In this document: positions 34,162-46,799 of the stretch, piece after piece | Layout: each line of letters starts with the position of its first letter | Position numbering within the stretch: position 1 is the stretch's first letter | NCBI GenBank assembly: GCA_950106755.1 | Contig: OX467083.1 | Span: 25,849,029-25,913,028 of the forward strand | Source: Climacium dendroides | Taxonomy: Eukaryota; Streptophyta; Bryopsida; Hypnales; Climaciaceae | Reading direction: 5' to 3' | DNA length: 64,000 nucleotides | The notes under the pieces: model-generated | Seen by the model: only the letters and a program-made list of their open reading frames with translations | Database searches by the model: none | What the model was told of the DNA's origin: nothing | Position numbers and translations under genes: made by a program

Positions 34162-34329
34162 TAGATTCTTGTCTAAAACATACTCCCACTATTCATGAGA
34201 ATCTATGATCAATTTTAGGAACACCTATTTCCAACACTTTGAAAATTCCTAATTTATTCATATAATGTCCTAAAAATGTGTCCTAAAAGAATCTTGAATC
34301 CTCTAGCCTTTTGACTACCAAGAAGACCT
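34162..34329 (-). repeat. Right member of a distant inverted repeat pair
   Basis: Reverse-complement partner of 30042-30170. Shares AGACAAGAATCTA, AAATAGG, AATTTTCAAAGTG and GTAGTCAAAAGG, with about 30 bp of extra spacing. Confidence 0.65.
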
Positions 34330-36037
34330 GACAAAAAGTTTTTCAATAGAATAACATGAACCATGTTGAATTGCTTATTCAATCAAGTTTAGGTGTATTG
34401 TAGCATGTTGCAAAACAAACCATCTCGTTCAGACAAATGGACCCTAACTTTAGGGGCAGAATGGAAATGATTCTTGAATGGACCACTTTAGCAATTGAAT
34501 GCATCTACAGTAGGAAAAAATATTTTTTTATTGCAAGAGGCAATCATAGTTTTTGAATCTACACATCTCTTTACAAGTTGCAAGTGGACAGATTTTGGGA
34601 GACCTACAGTCACAAGTAGGTGCCTATGTCCTTAATCTTTGAAAATTTATAAGTAATTCAAAAATGATTGGAAAAATACAAAACCACTTGTGTTAGGTTC
34701 CACGTCTATTTTTCTTTCCCTGAAAAATTATATAGAAATACTTTTGTCCACAGAAACCTATGAAAAAGGCAAAACAGCCCTTAAATGGTCGTTTTTAGAG
34801 CATAATAGCTTAGTTACCATAACTTATTACTCCCCATACAATCAACTGAAGGAATAAATCAAGACAAGCAGCGGCACAGGTTTTGCAGTCAGTTGAAGAA
34901 AAGCATAATTTAATCTTAGCCAGAGCATAAAGAGAGCATAAGCAGAGCATAAACAGAGCATTATTGCAAGTAAATGGTACAGTACTCCTATCCAGCCGAC
35001 TGTCAGTTGATTGTCTAAACATATTTCTCGGCCCAACAGCAACTAAAAGTTGCCTTTGAATCCTTTGATTTTAAAAACAGTCCTAATTTGGTTACTTTGA
35101 CTGGAAAAAAAATGAAAGTTTCCTTCACTAAAATAGCCAACATCTTTTGGTACTAGCTAGCTGGTGAAAAATTGTGCATCATAAAAACATTGGCCCCAGG
35201 GCAACACTTACGGTCAAAACCAAAAAAATCAAAGAGTTTTCAACAAAGTTTTTTTTTTTTTTTTGGGCTATCTAGTGTTAGATTGCACCAGAAAAAGTAA
35301 TTTGGCTAAAAAAATTGTGAAGTTTTTCATTAGACATTAGATGATTTTTGGGGTCCAAGAAGGTTGTTTCAGGATGTTGGTTCCCCTGCAAATTTTGGCG
35401 AACAACTGTTTCCAAAAAAAAAATTCAACAACAACAAAATTACATTCTTGAAATGAAAAAAAAAGTTGAAATTTTTTTTTCATTTTTTTTGGAATTTTTT
35501 TTTTTTTGCAGTCGTGGCAGTCTCTTGACCACGTCAACGAGTTGCTGTGACCCTCTACAAGGCCGTTCTCACAGTTTGGGAACTAATGGGAACTCATAGC
35601 CCTCCAGAGGGCTGAAATCTCATCTAATGGAACTTTGAATTAAAAAAAATCTTCGATGAAATTGTTGGATTGTGAATGAAAACATAATTATGAACATGTG
35701 ATATTTCAATGATGAATGTTGAAATTTGGAGCGCCACTTTATGTGGCCACTTTGGCACTTCATGAAAAATGAGAAAAAAACAGCACTGGGTCACTGGGAT
35801 CAATCTTCGAATTGCAGGTTTCCAGGAGGGTATGTTTGGAGCGGGTAAACCGGGAGTTTCTTGTCGTCTGGAAGTCTGGCACTCCCCCAAGCTCCTCAAA
35901 TACCATGCCGGAGCTTCACCTTCCCAGTGCTAGCTAGCGGTTGTAAGCAGGAATGAAACTTCGGTTGGGTTTTGTGAGAATTTGTTCTGTTTAGCTTTCC
36001 ATTGCAGCAGAATTTCTGCTCTGCTTTGGGAGAAGCT
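34330..36037. other. Non-coding DNA and patatin-like gene upstream region
   Basis: A short AGAGCATAA repeat lies at about 34920-34962. Near 35270-35320 is an inverted copy of a segment of about 60 bp from 13320-13375. Long poly-A/T runs at 35250-35500. The last 150 bp are the likely 5' UTR of the following gene. Confidence 0.45.
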
Positions 36038-39000
36038 ATGGTTGCATTCATGCAGGAGGGGCCAAAGGGCTGCGCCGGCAAGAGGGTCACCATCTTGAGT
36101 GTGGATGGCGGGGGCGTAAGGGGGCTCATCCCGGCCACCATCCTGGCTGAGCTCGAGGGCAAGCTCCAGGTGGGCGAAGCTGGCCACTAGAGTCGTAAGA
36201 CTTGGAAAATTATGTAGAGAATGGATGGCAAGGTGGTTAGGATTCTCGATATGCTCGATCTGAAGCTGGCAAGGCATTATCAGAGCCTTCCAAGAATCTC
36301 ATCATTCTGGCCAGCACGCTTAACTGCTTCCCAATTCCGGGTCCCAATTTCCATCGCAAACACCACTGCAGTAGCTTGCCATTAATATATTTTCTTGTAT
36401 GCTAACATATAGTTAGTACCAAGAATGACTTTGAATTGCTTCTGTGCTCCAGCCGATCGAGTCGTCAGTGAACACCGATCATGGGTCACCATTTCACAAA
36501 GGAGAGAGACTCTGAATCTCGCAACCTAATAGTTACATCTGGTGTGGTGGGATGCAATGCAGTCACTTAATTACTAACCATGTCCAGTACTGTGGCTGTA
36601 TACTTTTTCATTCGTGATTGGTGGGGTTTCAATTTGCACCGTAGGTGGAGGGGTTTAATGTAGGATTGCCCTTGTGATCCTTTTGGGTTAGATGATTTCC
36701 TGACACACTGTTTGTTAGGGCTAGCTAGCTCATGGTCGTTTGCAAGTTTGCAAGAAGAGAATAATTGTCTCAGTGTTTGTGGTCGGACGGCAGAGGTTGG
36801 ATGGGCCCGAGGTCCGGCTGGTGGACTACTTTGATGTCATGGCGGGAACCAGCACCGGGGGGCTCATCGCCTCGATGATCTCGTCGCCCAGCAGTGTCGA
36901 CTCAGACCGGCCGCTGTTCACGGCCAAGGAGGTCGTGCAGTTTTACCGAAAGCATGCCGGCAAGGTCTTCCCTCCAGCCAGGTACGTATCATAATCGTTG
37001 TATCATTGCTAGTGTCATAATCGTTATATTTCTTAAATTTACGATACTGCTCATCCGAACTTGGCAGGCCGGTTTCCAGTTGCCCATCCGGGGCCTTAGT
37101 TCTTTACCAATCCTAACATGACTGTTATTATCTCATTTGCGCCGTGCTCGCCATAGCTAGATGACCGAGTCAACACAAGATTCTTCAGCGAGTGCAATTT
37201 TATGATGCGAGGTGTGTGAGTTAATGTGCTTGCAGGGGAGGGAGGACGTGGAGTAAATTCATGGCCTTGAATGGGCCCAAGTACAAGCCCCGAGGGTTGC
37301 AGCGCTTGCTGGACCAATACTTGGAGAGCGACCCACTTCTGGACAAGGCGCTCACCTGCGTCGTCATCCCTGCTTTTGACATCAAGCTCCAGCAACCGGT
37401 GTTCTTCTCGACTTGGCAGGTCAACTTGCAAGCTCCCATTGTTGCACTCAAACCTCTTGACCTTCTCTAAAATGACGTTCTAAAATGTCCTGCACATTTG
37501 CCACATTATTATTGACTGTTGAAGCACATTTGTGCATGTCACACATTCAAACTGTGTCAGTGAGAACGTGGGTGGTAAGACTAAAGATGTTTTGAATGGA
37601 TGCAACACTCTTTAGCTTAGCAATTTCATAGCAACTCGAAACTTCGGTGTAACCCTAATGCATTTTGTGATTAACAGGCCCAGAGGGACCCTCTTGAAAA
37701 CCCTCCCATTAAAACAGTTTGCCGAGCTACCTCAGCAGCGCCGACGTACTTCTCTCCCATCCATTTTACCTTGACCGACACTTCACGAGAGCCCAACGAG
37801 ACGCGGGAATTCAACTTGATTGATGGCGGTGTTGCTGTCAACAATCCGGTATGTTTTTCCCTGTAGCTATGACAGGTCGAGCCCTAGGTTTGTCACGATC
37901 TGTGACTTGGGCTTTACGTTTTTTTTATTGGAGTTTGAGGAGTTCATACGAGGACTTTCTGTAGTCCAAAGTTATTTAGGGATTAGAGTAGCATGATATT
38001 TGTAGTACAAAATCTGATCCTTCACGAGTGAACTTGCTGCTGCTGCTGGTACTTCTGAAAATCATCTTGGATATCGTGATCAGAGCGCCGATTCAGAAAG
38101 TTCCTTGAATGTCTATTTATTCCAGGATTTCGATTCCTAGACGCACTTACGTTCTCATTATATGGTTAAATGAAGTTCTGTGATCTGGTCGGAGCTGCAG
38201 ACGTATCTGGCTATCTCACAGGCAATCAAGGAGTCGCAATCCGGCGGGGCTTTGACTCACAGGGTGGATAATCTGGTAAGTAATGTATCTTCCTCACTTG
38301 TCAAAGCCTGAACGATCTGTCGACTGCAACGTTGCGTGCATATATTTTCTGACATATAGACCCTCCCCCCGTTTTCTTATATGACTTGCTCGTAATGCTA
38401 TATCACTTGTCAAGTCATTCAGGTTTTAGTGATGTTGGTATCGATAGTATTGTTGTATGTACTTTGAAAACGAAAAGTATAAATGGTGACTCTTACTAGC
38501 TCTAGAAGTTTAGAAACAGAGTTGTAATTTTTTGAGTCTCCACCCCGAGCGCTTGAATTAAGTCCGCGAGGTCAGGAGTGGGTGATTTGTTCTAACGTGG
38601 TCACCATTTGGAGAAATTGTGTAGACCTACTGCGATACCTTGGTGCTGTCACTGGGCACCGGCCAGCATTCCGTGGGCTATGACAGGGACGTGGCGACGT
38701 GGGGGATTGTAGACTGGCTAGCCAACAAGGGGGAGGGACCCTTGGTGGACATGGTGTTCAACGCAAGTGCGGACATGGTGGACTACAACGTCTCCAATCT
38801 CTTCCAGTCGCAACAATGCACCTCCAATTACCTCCGAATTCAGGTAAATCTCGCTCGTACAATGTGTGTAATTGTGGAGTTTTACAATCACTTGGAGCCT
38901 CATGGCTATGGTAGTTTCCCAGACATGACCAACAGCTTCGTGGTTGTGCGGTTGCGGAGTCTCGAAGTTTGTGTCTTGTTTTTCGCATTTTGAGGAGGTC

Positions 39001-41084
39001 ATTTGAAGACTTTCTTTAGTAGAACTTTGTTTATTTTGTGAGCAACACATGGAAATTTTTTCATTGATTCCAGTGATATATTTTTGGCTTGATTCGAGGT
39101 ATGGTCAATTGAATTGGTCATTCTCTAACGTTGAATCCTTGGCATGTGAGATTGTGGAGACTTTAACATGTTGGCTGCGTTTGCAGACCGACAACATGAA
39201 CAGGGCTTTGGCATCCGTGGATGACTCCTCAGAGTACAATCTGCTGAAACTCATTACAACCGCCAATCACCTTCTGGATGAACCAGTCATGCAACGCGAT
39301 TTCCAAACCGGCAAGCCTGTCTCTACGCCTTCTGCTGGAACCAACCGGGAGGCACTCTACAGGTTCTCCCCTTTTACCCCCCTAGATTAGTTTTTTTAAG
39401 CATTTTGAGTAGGCGATATGGGGAGTTTCTTTAGACCAATTTTTGTTATATTTTAACCAAAGAATGCAATGTTCCTCGCTGATTAGGCGATGCAAAATTT
39501 TGCCCCATCAGAATTTCACAAGGCGGCCAATCAGACTAGTCATGATTAATCAAATTGGTCAGTTTAAAACCACGAATCTTAGGTACTTTCGGGATTAGAT
39601 TGCAAGCCTTGATTGTCGCACTCAATATGACCGCAAACAAAGGAATTCACAGGGCAAAGCTCTCACAGGCGAGTCCCTGTGTGAGTCTCACTTTGCCCGC
39701 GGAAGTTCACATCTGTCCAGATCACCTGCGTAAAAGGAAAGTTTAACAGGTGACGAATGCTTGAAGGCCGTGGGGAAATGTGACAGTGACTGGCCACTGC
39801 ATGCAGATTCCCCACAAGGAACCCACACTGAGCCACTGCGGTAATGAACTCATTCAAAGCCTGAACCCTACCACATGCGAGATCCAGTATGGAAATGTCC
39901 TTTTGTGTCCAAATTCCGTTCCTAGTGTCCGAGTGTATCCTATTCTATCACCACAGGACATTGACTACGGAAATCTTCAAATATTCCATAGGTGGACATT
40001 TTGACTTCTTCTGTGCTCTACCCTGACATCAATTGCTTGCTGCTGCAGGTTTGCAGAGTACCTATCCGAGGAACGCAAGACACGACTGGCATCGAAAGCT
40101 CCACCAGCAACAGTGGAGCTTGCCCCACCTCCCCTTGTGGTGGAAACACCCTCTCCTCCACCAGAAGCAGCTGATCCAGTCCCTGCAACAACAGAACCTG
40201 AAGCAGCAGCTGCCGTAGTTTCAGAGGAAGCTACCGCTCCCGTTCCAGCTCCAGCAATTGTATCAGAAGAAGCCAATCTTGAGAAGCCCACAGTAGAAGA
40301 GGAGCCTGCAGGTGCAAACTTGGAACCAACTGCAGTGGAAGCTCAATCTGAGGAGCTTGGTGAGGACGCCCCTCCTACCAAGAAGAAAGAGGACAAGGCG
40401 TATGTCTCGTTTCCTTACGTTCCCCGAGCAGCTTACTTTGAAGACCCCTTCAATCTCCGCAGGGTCGACTCCACATATGTTCCGTACAGTGATCCAGCTT
40501 ACCGATTCTCCTACTCTTCTCCCAATTTTAATGACCACTCCAACACTCGTAATAATTCCTACAACGATTCTTACACCAATCATGTCGACTCGGACAGGGG
40601 ATACAACTCTTCGTATGAGACATCGAACCGTGTGCCGCCTTACATGCCATCTCTATTTGAAGATGTGGCATACCGAGCAAGGGCGTACGGTTCATATGAG
40701 CCCTCGTACTCGAGCTCGCAAACTGATGTAGTACCCAACTTTGACTCCCCGTATTCGTATTCGTCGTTGTACGCAAGGGAGGAGGAGGATTCATACCGCC
40801 ATGATAGGGCTTTGAGGTCATACTCGGTTGATCCGAGGTACGATAACTCTTCCTATGGGCATAATACTATGGCAGTGACGGCGGCTGCATATGAGAGACC
40901 CAGCTTTGAGTCCAGGGCCACTTCGTATGCTGCAGCGCCAGAGCCTATGCAGTCTGCTTCGTATGGAGATGCGAATAATAGTCCCTCGTCTTCGTATTCC
41001 TCAATGCTGTATAGAGATTCGGAGAGATCGGGTGGAGCCAACGGAGCACGGGCCTACCCTGACCTATTTGGATTCTTCTCTTGA
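36038..41084 (+). CDS. Patatin-like phospholipase with long Tyr/Ser-rich C-terminal tail
   Basis: Eight exons: 36038-36169, 36794-36981, 37236-37419, 37678-37848, 38201-38275, 38625-38843, 39187-39362 and 40049-41084, giving 726 residues. The patatin domain (about residues 15-385) has the oxyanion loop DGGGVRG (23-29), nucleophile motif GTSTG with Ser64, and the DGG motif with catalytic Asp217 in [11 protein letters not shown], so the Ser-Asp dyad is intact. Such enzymes are cytosolic or membrane-associated lipid acyl hydrolases acting on phospho- and galactolipids. Plant relatives usually end near residue 400-430. Here the last exon adds about 330 residues: a Pro/Glu/Ala-rich linker, then a segment rich in Tyr, Ser, Asp and Arg with repeated SYSS- and YDNSSY-like patches, probably disordered. 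Junction phases agree throughout, and [15 protein letters not shown] directly precedes the tail, so the fusion is not an assembly artefact of frame. The start follows a short leader; no signal peptide seen. Confidence 0.9.
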
Positions 41085-42480
41085 AATACGAAAAGGCTGT
41101 TGAGCTGCACCTTCACGGTCAAGTGGTCATGGAGTCAATTGTGATATACGTAAATTATGCTTTACATGCTTTATCGATTACCATGTGCAGTGATGATATA
41201 ACGTATAGATGATCATTTGGCATGATCTGTGATGAATATGTGTCACATGCTTTACTGCTTACGAAGTTGTGTTGTGATATTGTTGGGAAATCTGGGTAGC
41301 CCCCATATTTATACTCTTGAATTGTACGACTATGTTTCTAACCATTAAAATTGCACAGTTTGTTTATAGAATTATGTTGCAGCTGTGCATTTTGCTGAGC
41401 AGAGTTCTTTGAGGTAGAAGAGTAGGCTTTGGTTCCAGCACGGGGCAATTGAGGAGACTGCTTCAGGCGTCTGTACCGACACTTGAGTCCTGTTGAAGAA
41501 TCTGTTGATAAAGCATGTTCATGGAAGAATTTGTTCTTGCATTGATTTTCGCATTTGAGACCGGAACGAAGTGGCATCTGTGACTTTGAAGCTAATGCGA
41601 CTTAGTTCACTGCTCTAGAGGCGCAAAGTACGTTTCCTTGGCAAATGCATGTGCATTGATGGACGACCTGTTGTAAAGCACCAAAGGAATCTCTCAGAGC
41701 AGTTTCTCAATGGATGAAATTGTAGAATTGCTAAATTTTTTTAAAACAATTTAGCTAATTATAGGATGGATGAACAAATGCATTTTTATCCACATTTTTC
41801 ATGTTGCATCCATGCATGGAGATGTAAAGAGTTTCATCATCCAAGCAAAGGTCACTTTCTCCACTATCCAAAATACATAAATCCCCCTTTTGATTTATAG
41901 CCCATTAGTGCAATTTTTTTTTAATTTGTGTAATATATTACACTTGTCAAAGCATTTTGGTCTATGTCCTTGACTCCCTCTAGATATTATCTAATGTTTA
42001 GAGGGAATGAAGACTTTATTATTTCAAATAAGAAAAATTGCATCAATCAAGTGTTCATTACTTAACTCTAAATTGGAGAGCATCACTAATGAAACACTTG
42101 AATGTCTCACTAAATGTATTTCTATGGCTTTTGTTTGGTGTAAAAGAGTATAACTTAAGATTTCTATCATTGGAAGCACATCAAAGATCTCTTGAAACAT
42201 ACACAATAACATTTTTATTTCAAAATTAAACAACGAAAATAGAGCCCATTTAAAGCTAGATAAAAGACAAAAAATATAGAGAGGCTTTTCAAATCATACT
42301 TAGGAAAGAAAATTCAAGGAGGTGCTTCTCCCAATTTGCCTACTTGCTATATCATTTGCTTGAATTTTCTTTCTTCAACATGATTTGCCGTGGCACATTA
42401 AATTATTTGTATTATAGTTTGCTTTCAATGGTCTCTATGTTTGTTGTCCAATTTCAATTTTTTTTATTGTATCTATTTAA
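41085..42480. other. Patatin-like 3' flank and AT-rich spacer
   Basis: Probable 3' UTR to about 41350, then AT-rich DNA without a supported gene, ending in the TTAA (42477-42480) next to the piggyBac element. Confidence 0.5.
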
Positions 42481-43658
42481 CCCCAGAACGACCCTCCAAT
42501 TTCCCGACAACGTAAGCTATGTCGGAGATGTGACTGGGAGAAGGTTTTTTGAAATTCTCGTGAACAAGCAATGAAAATTGTAACCATATGGATTGTGAGC
42601 ACACTGTCCAAGGAGCGCGTTTGTTTTTTTTCAACTTGAAATTACTCTTGAAAAACGTCAAGATTCGCAACTTCTTGGCATGCATGACAGGAGAGAACCT
42701 GCAATTTTTCGGGAATGGATTCACTTTGACAGCTGCCACGGGAAGCTCACTCCCCCAAATCACATGTCATTTTCTGCAATTGGAACTTCGGAACATGTAC
42801 AACTTCGGGGACTGAACAACGAATAAGGTAACGACAAGGCGTATTGGCAGATTCGTGCCGAAGTTTGGGCTGTTCCTGGCTACGAATGCATGCTTCAGAA
42901 GTTCAATATTCACTGGAAATAATGGTTGATGCCAACAGCTAATCCCAACGGTGGGTTCATTCAAGACAACAGTACAAAGCTCATGCCACAAATTACAGTG
43001 AAATCCGTCGGTCCAATTGGCAGTAACGCCCTCAAATGGGAGACGAGGGTAACGACCCGATGAAATGGAGGGTGTTCTCTGCGGAATGCCAACGTGGCCC
43101 ATCGAGTTTGCGCGGGTACTGACTACCGTGGACTATGTCAGGGCGGGAACTGTAACCGCTTCCGTATTAACCTCGATGGATCAGAGCCGCTTCCAAGGTC
43201 GCGCCCTCATCCCCAGCGGGTCACACTGGTCTACAGAGCTTCCACAACTTTGAAAGCAACACGGAAAATGACGGCATTCAATTGCAATAGTTATGGCATA
43301 TCACAAGAACGAACAACACCCTCAGAATTTGGCAACCAGATTTCAGTGTCTTCAAATTGTCGACACTAACAGGACTGGGAGTTCCGGCTACCGTACTTTC
43401 CTAACCAGATTCTCCTGCGATAAATTGCCAACCTAAATTGCCTCCAACTTCAAATTAGAACCAACAAAGCGTAGCGTCTATCTGAAACCACAGACTAACT
43501 CAACCTTCGGGGTCCAATCGCTGCCAAGACAGGTACGCTGAAGTGGCGGTGGTGAAGTTGTTGTCTAGGTGACCTCCGACTTCGGCTAGGTAGAACAACG
43601 AGACGGCCTCCTTCACGCACAAGCCTTGATGCTCTGCCACCAAACCTACAAAATATTG

Positions 43659-45246
43659 TCACTTCAAAACTCTGGCCGCATACTTGGGAATGCTATGTAC
43701 TTTGAGGTAGCACGCTCTTTCACACATGTAAGCCCTACCGCACCCTGGGCAATACCGGATCTGTTTTCTCCCACAGATTATGCACTTGGCCCTCAATTTC
43801 ACGTGCCGTGCTGGGTAGTGAAGTCCACGATCACTGCGATTGAAAGAGGCACCAGTTCGGCCAGGAAGCACTTCAGAATCACATAACCAATTTGCAATAG
43901 CATAATGGAAATCCACACGAGATAACAAACGCTTGTGCCCACAGCTAAGAGCATGATGTTTATAGAGAACATATGCATTCCCGAGGCTTGTGTCTAGGAT
44001 GAAAAGTAGCAGCCGGTGCCACCACTTGTGGGACCGCAACTGTGCAGAGTACTCCATTCTACATTGGTCTACGAGGTCGACCCCGCGCATCATTTCCTGA
44101 TATTCCAGCAAGATGGGGGAAGTATGAAAGGCCTTCCGGCCTTCCCGCCTTGTCCATCGCAGGCAGACTATTCCAGATGCTATGGGATCTATAGAAGTAC
44201 TAAGCAAGAAAACGGGAATCCGATCAAACCACACAACAACGCTCATCCTTGGTGAACGGTGCATCTTCACGATGAGCCCACCGCGTTCCACACCGACGTG
44301 CGAGTAGGCAGCTAATGCGGTCGGCATACCAAGTCGGTTGGGCTTAACCGTCCCCGTTGCGAGAAAACCTAGTTTCAGCAAATCATCGAACAGTTGGGGT
44401 GACGTGAAAAAGTGGTCAGTGACAACTACGTGACCAAGTCCCTTCAGATCAGACACCAAAGCCTTCATGATGCTTAGGCCAAGGTTCTTCTCTACTGTAT
44501 CACCCTTTCGTCCCGTGTAAACTTCTAAGTCATAAACGTATCTAGATTTACTAGTTGCTAGACACCAAACTTTAATTCCGTATTTCACAGGCTTGGCTGG
44601 CATATATTGTTTTATAGCGCACCTCCGACCTGTATACGGGATCATGATCTCATTTATACAGATATGCCGTTCACAGTGGTAGAGCTCCTTACAAGTGTGC
44701 ACGAAAGACTCCAACAACCATCGTACCTTGCCTAATTTATCATAGCGTGAGTCTCCTTTGTCAACAACTAATTGAGACCACCAAGTGAATATTACGACAA
44801 ATCTGCTCGAACCGCTTTTGCCGCATGGTGGCCTTCACGATGGGACATCCAAATATCTTTCGCTTATCCCAGTATAAGCGGTTATTCGGGATCTTTTTCA
44901 AGCCCATGTAGATGCAGATCCCCAGCCAGGACCGAATCTCTCGCGGGGTCACATCCTTCCATGCGGGACCACCATTAGTTTTGGTCGGGTTACTAAATCG
45001 AGGCTGTTGACTGTACTGATTGGTGAAATCGCAAATCAGTTTCAAGGTACTCTTTGGCCAATAGGGAGCAAAGAAGTCATGTGGTGGAACTACTCTGTGG
45101 CTTAGGCGACGTACAAGCCCAGGAGGGGGGCCTGCGAATGGAAAGCGGTCGGGAAGAAGAGTAGTATGCAAATCTTCCCAATGTTGTAGTACGAAACGAT
45201 GCTCGAATCCCAAATTGTCAAACGACAAGTCAGGCACATCTAACAT
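43659..45246 (-). pseudogene. PiggyBac transposase (DDE_Tnp_1_7), frameshifted
   Basis: Two adjacent minus-strand frames together form a piggyBac transposase. The upstream frame (45246-44761) has the N-terminal domain with WKDVTPREIRSWLGICIYMG and RFEQICRNIHLV. The downstream frame (ending 43659) continues with KGDSRYDKLGKVRWLLESF, the YMPAKPVKYGIKVWCL strand, VVTDHFFTSPQLF with the second catalytic Asp, MMRGVDLVDQ with the third region, and a C-terminal Cys-rich zinc domain (CIICGRKQ..CPGCGRAYMC). A single-base frame change lies between them near 44755-44775. The first catalytic Asp is replaced by Asn (CINEIMIPYTGR; an acidic residue is expected before EIMIP). Upstream, in the same frame, is a TAG near 45347. 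I infer an inactive enzyme. An undetected short intron could explain the frame change but not the Asn. Confidence 0.85.
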
Positions 45247-45461
45247 AGTGTCGTCAACTATTTCTGAATCACTCCCCGCATCATGAAGGACCCAGTCTAA
45301 ATTACCTGAGTTAGAATTGCCTGGCCAGTTGCTGAAATTGGCCTCCTAGTTAGGATCCCCTGCCTTGTCATCAGTGTTGTCTCCTCTGTCTTCGAGATAG
45401 TAGGGGAGGTTTAGTGTAAATGTTGACTCTTCACATCGGTAACTCTGGCCAGCTCCCAATT

Positions 45462-46136
45462 CTACAACTGCCGGTACTTCCTCTCCATCGCGTGTAGGGT
45501 AACAATTCTTAGTCTCCACCGCCCGGGTTCCAATGACACCATCGAATGGACCTTGTACATCTTTGCTCCAGTGATGAGCTGCACAAATTCACGCTCCACT
45601 TCCCCGAATAACATGTTGTCTGATCCAGCGGCAGGGCTCAAGCCGAGTACGGGGCGAGGCACCTAGACATAAATTACCACGCCAGCTACAGCAGCTGCTG
45701 CCTCAGATGCCAAGAAGTCGTCATCCCCTTCGAGGTGCAACGAGTCGCCCCCATCACTATATGCGGAGTGATGACGGAATCCCGAATCCTCAATGATCGG
45801 CCGCTTCCCTTCACGAATTAATCGCAGCTTGTCTGCATCGTCGCAGCCGGATCCCAGGGTCTCCTTGGAATCCGGTGTATTGTCCATGTGAATGAATTGT
45901 TCAGAGTCTCCTGTCTGCGTAAAATGAGATTGGTCTTCTGTTGGTTCACCCGCAACTATTCGCTGCAAAGCCTGTCGCGACTTTTGCAAGTGAAACAACA
46001 AATTCTGGCATATTCCAGTCCTTGCTCGTCTTAGTGACCGTTGCCTTGTAGGCCATGGTTCAGGCTGTACCCACCCCGGTGGCGTTCCCAAAATGGGTAG
46101 AACTTCGTCATTCGATTCTTCTTTAGTACTGTCCAT
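45462..46136 (-). other. Accessory ORF in piggyBac element, interrupted by TAG
   Basis: One reading frame from ATG at 46136 to 45462, broken once by TAG at 45663-45665, encodes about 224 residues. It has an acidic, Asp/Glu-rich middle and the sequence GWVQPEPWPTRQRSLRRART near the start. I do not recognise a domain. It could be a former N-terminal region of the transposase, a separate accessory gene, or chance. The frame differs from that of the transposase. Confidence 0.4.
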
Positions 46137-46145
46137 AATTTTCTT

Positions 46146-46790
46146 CTATCGCTGTCTCCTCTCCCCTCGATGAGCAGCTGCAGCCTTTGGTGATGTAGCA
46201 CTCCCTCCGCCCTCCATTTCCGCAATGTTGCCTCTTCCCTTTCCATGCTGCCGCCGACGCCCCTCCTTGCGAACACCTTTTCGTTCATAGTTTGGGGGAG
46301 GCACGCCTCTCTCTTGCAACCGCCTTGCGAGCACATGGTGGCGAGTCTCCGACGTGACCCTTGTGAGCGTTTCTTCCTCCACGAACGGGATCTTCTGATT
46401 GCTTTCGACAAAATTCTCGGCACCTGATCTGCCGTTGTCGCTGTTGGGAGCGGCCGATGGACTCGTCACTAGCATGGGAGTGATGGTGCGCAGTTGTGTC
46501 ATGGGTGTTGGTTCCCCGTCCAGGCTCTGGAACAATTCGAGTCTTCTGCGATTGGTGGGTGGATAAAGCACTGGTGATACGACCTCCTCCAGGGTTGTAG
46601 CTGTCGCCCTTACTGGAGAGAGGGATGTTGGATTCAGTTGTGTGGCTTGGGTGTCCGTGTTGTCTCTCGTCCCCTTCATCTTCAAGCGTTGGCGCTCGCG
46701 TTGCTTCACACGTCGTTGGCAGGCTGGACTCCGGAAAAGCAACCTTTCCCGTGCCGCGACACGGGCAGCCTCTCTCACCGAAGTGGCCAT
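46146..46790 (-). other. Accessory basic ORF in piggyBac element
   Basis: An ORF of 214 codons whose first 40 residues are strongly basic (VREAARVAARERLLFRSPAC then RRVKQRERQRLKMK), followed by a Thr/Ser/Pro-rich region and a second basic patch. No known domain. It overlaps a longer open frame (46285-47415) in another phase, whose N-terminal half is described separately. Confidence 0.35.
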
Positions 46791-46799
46791 GGACTTCGT

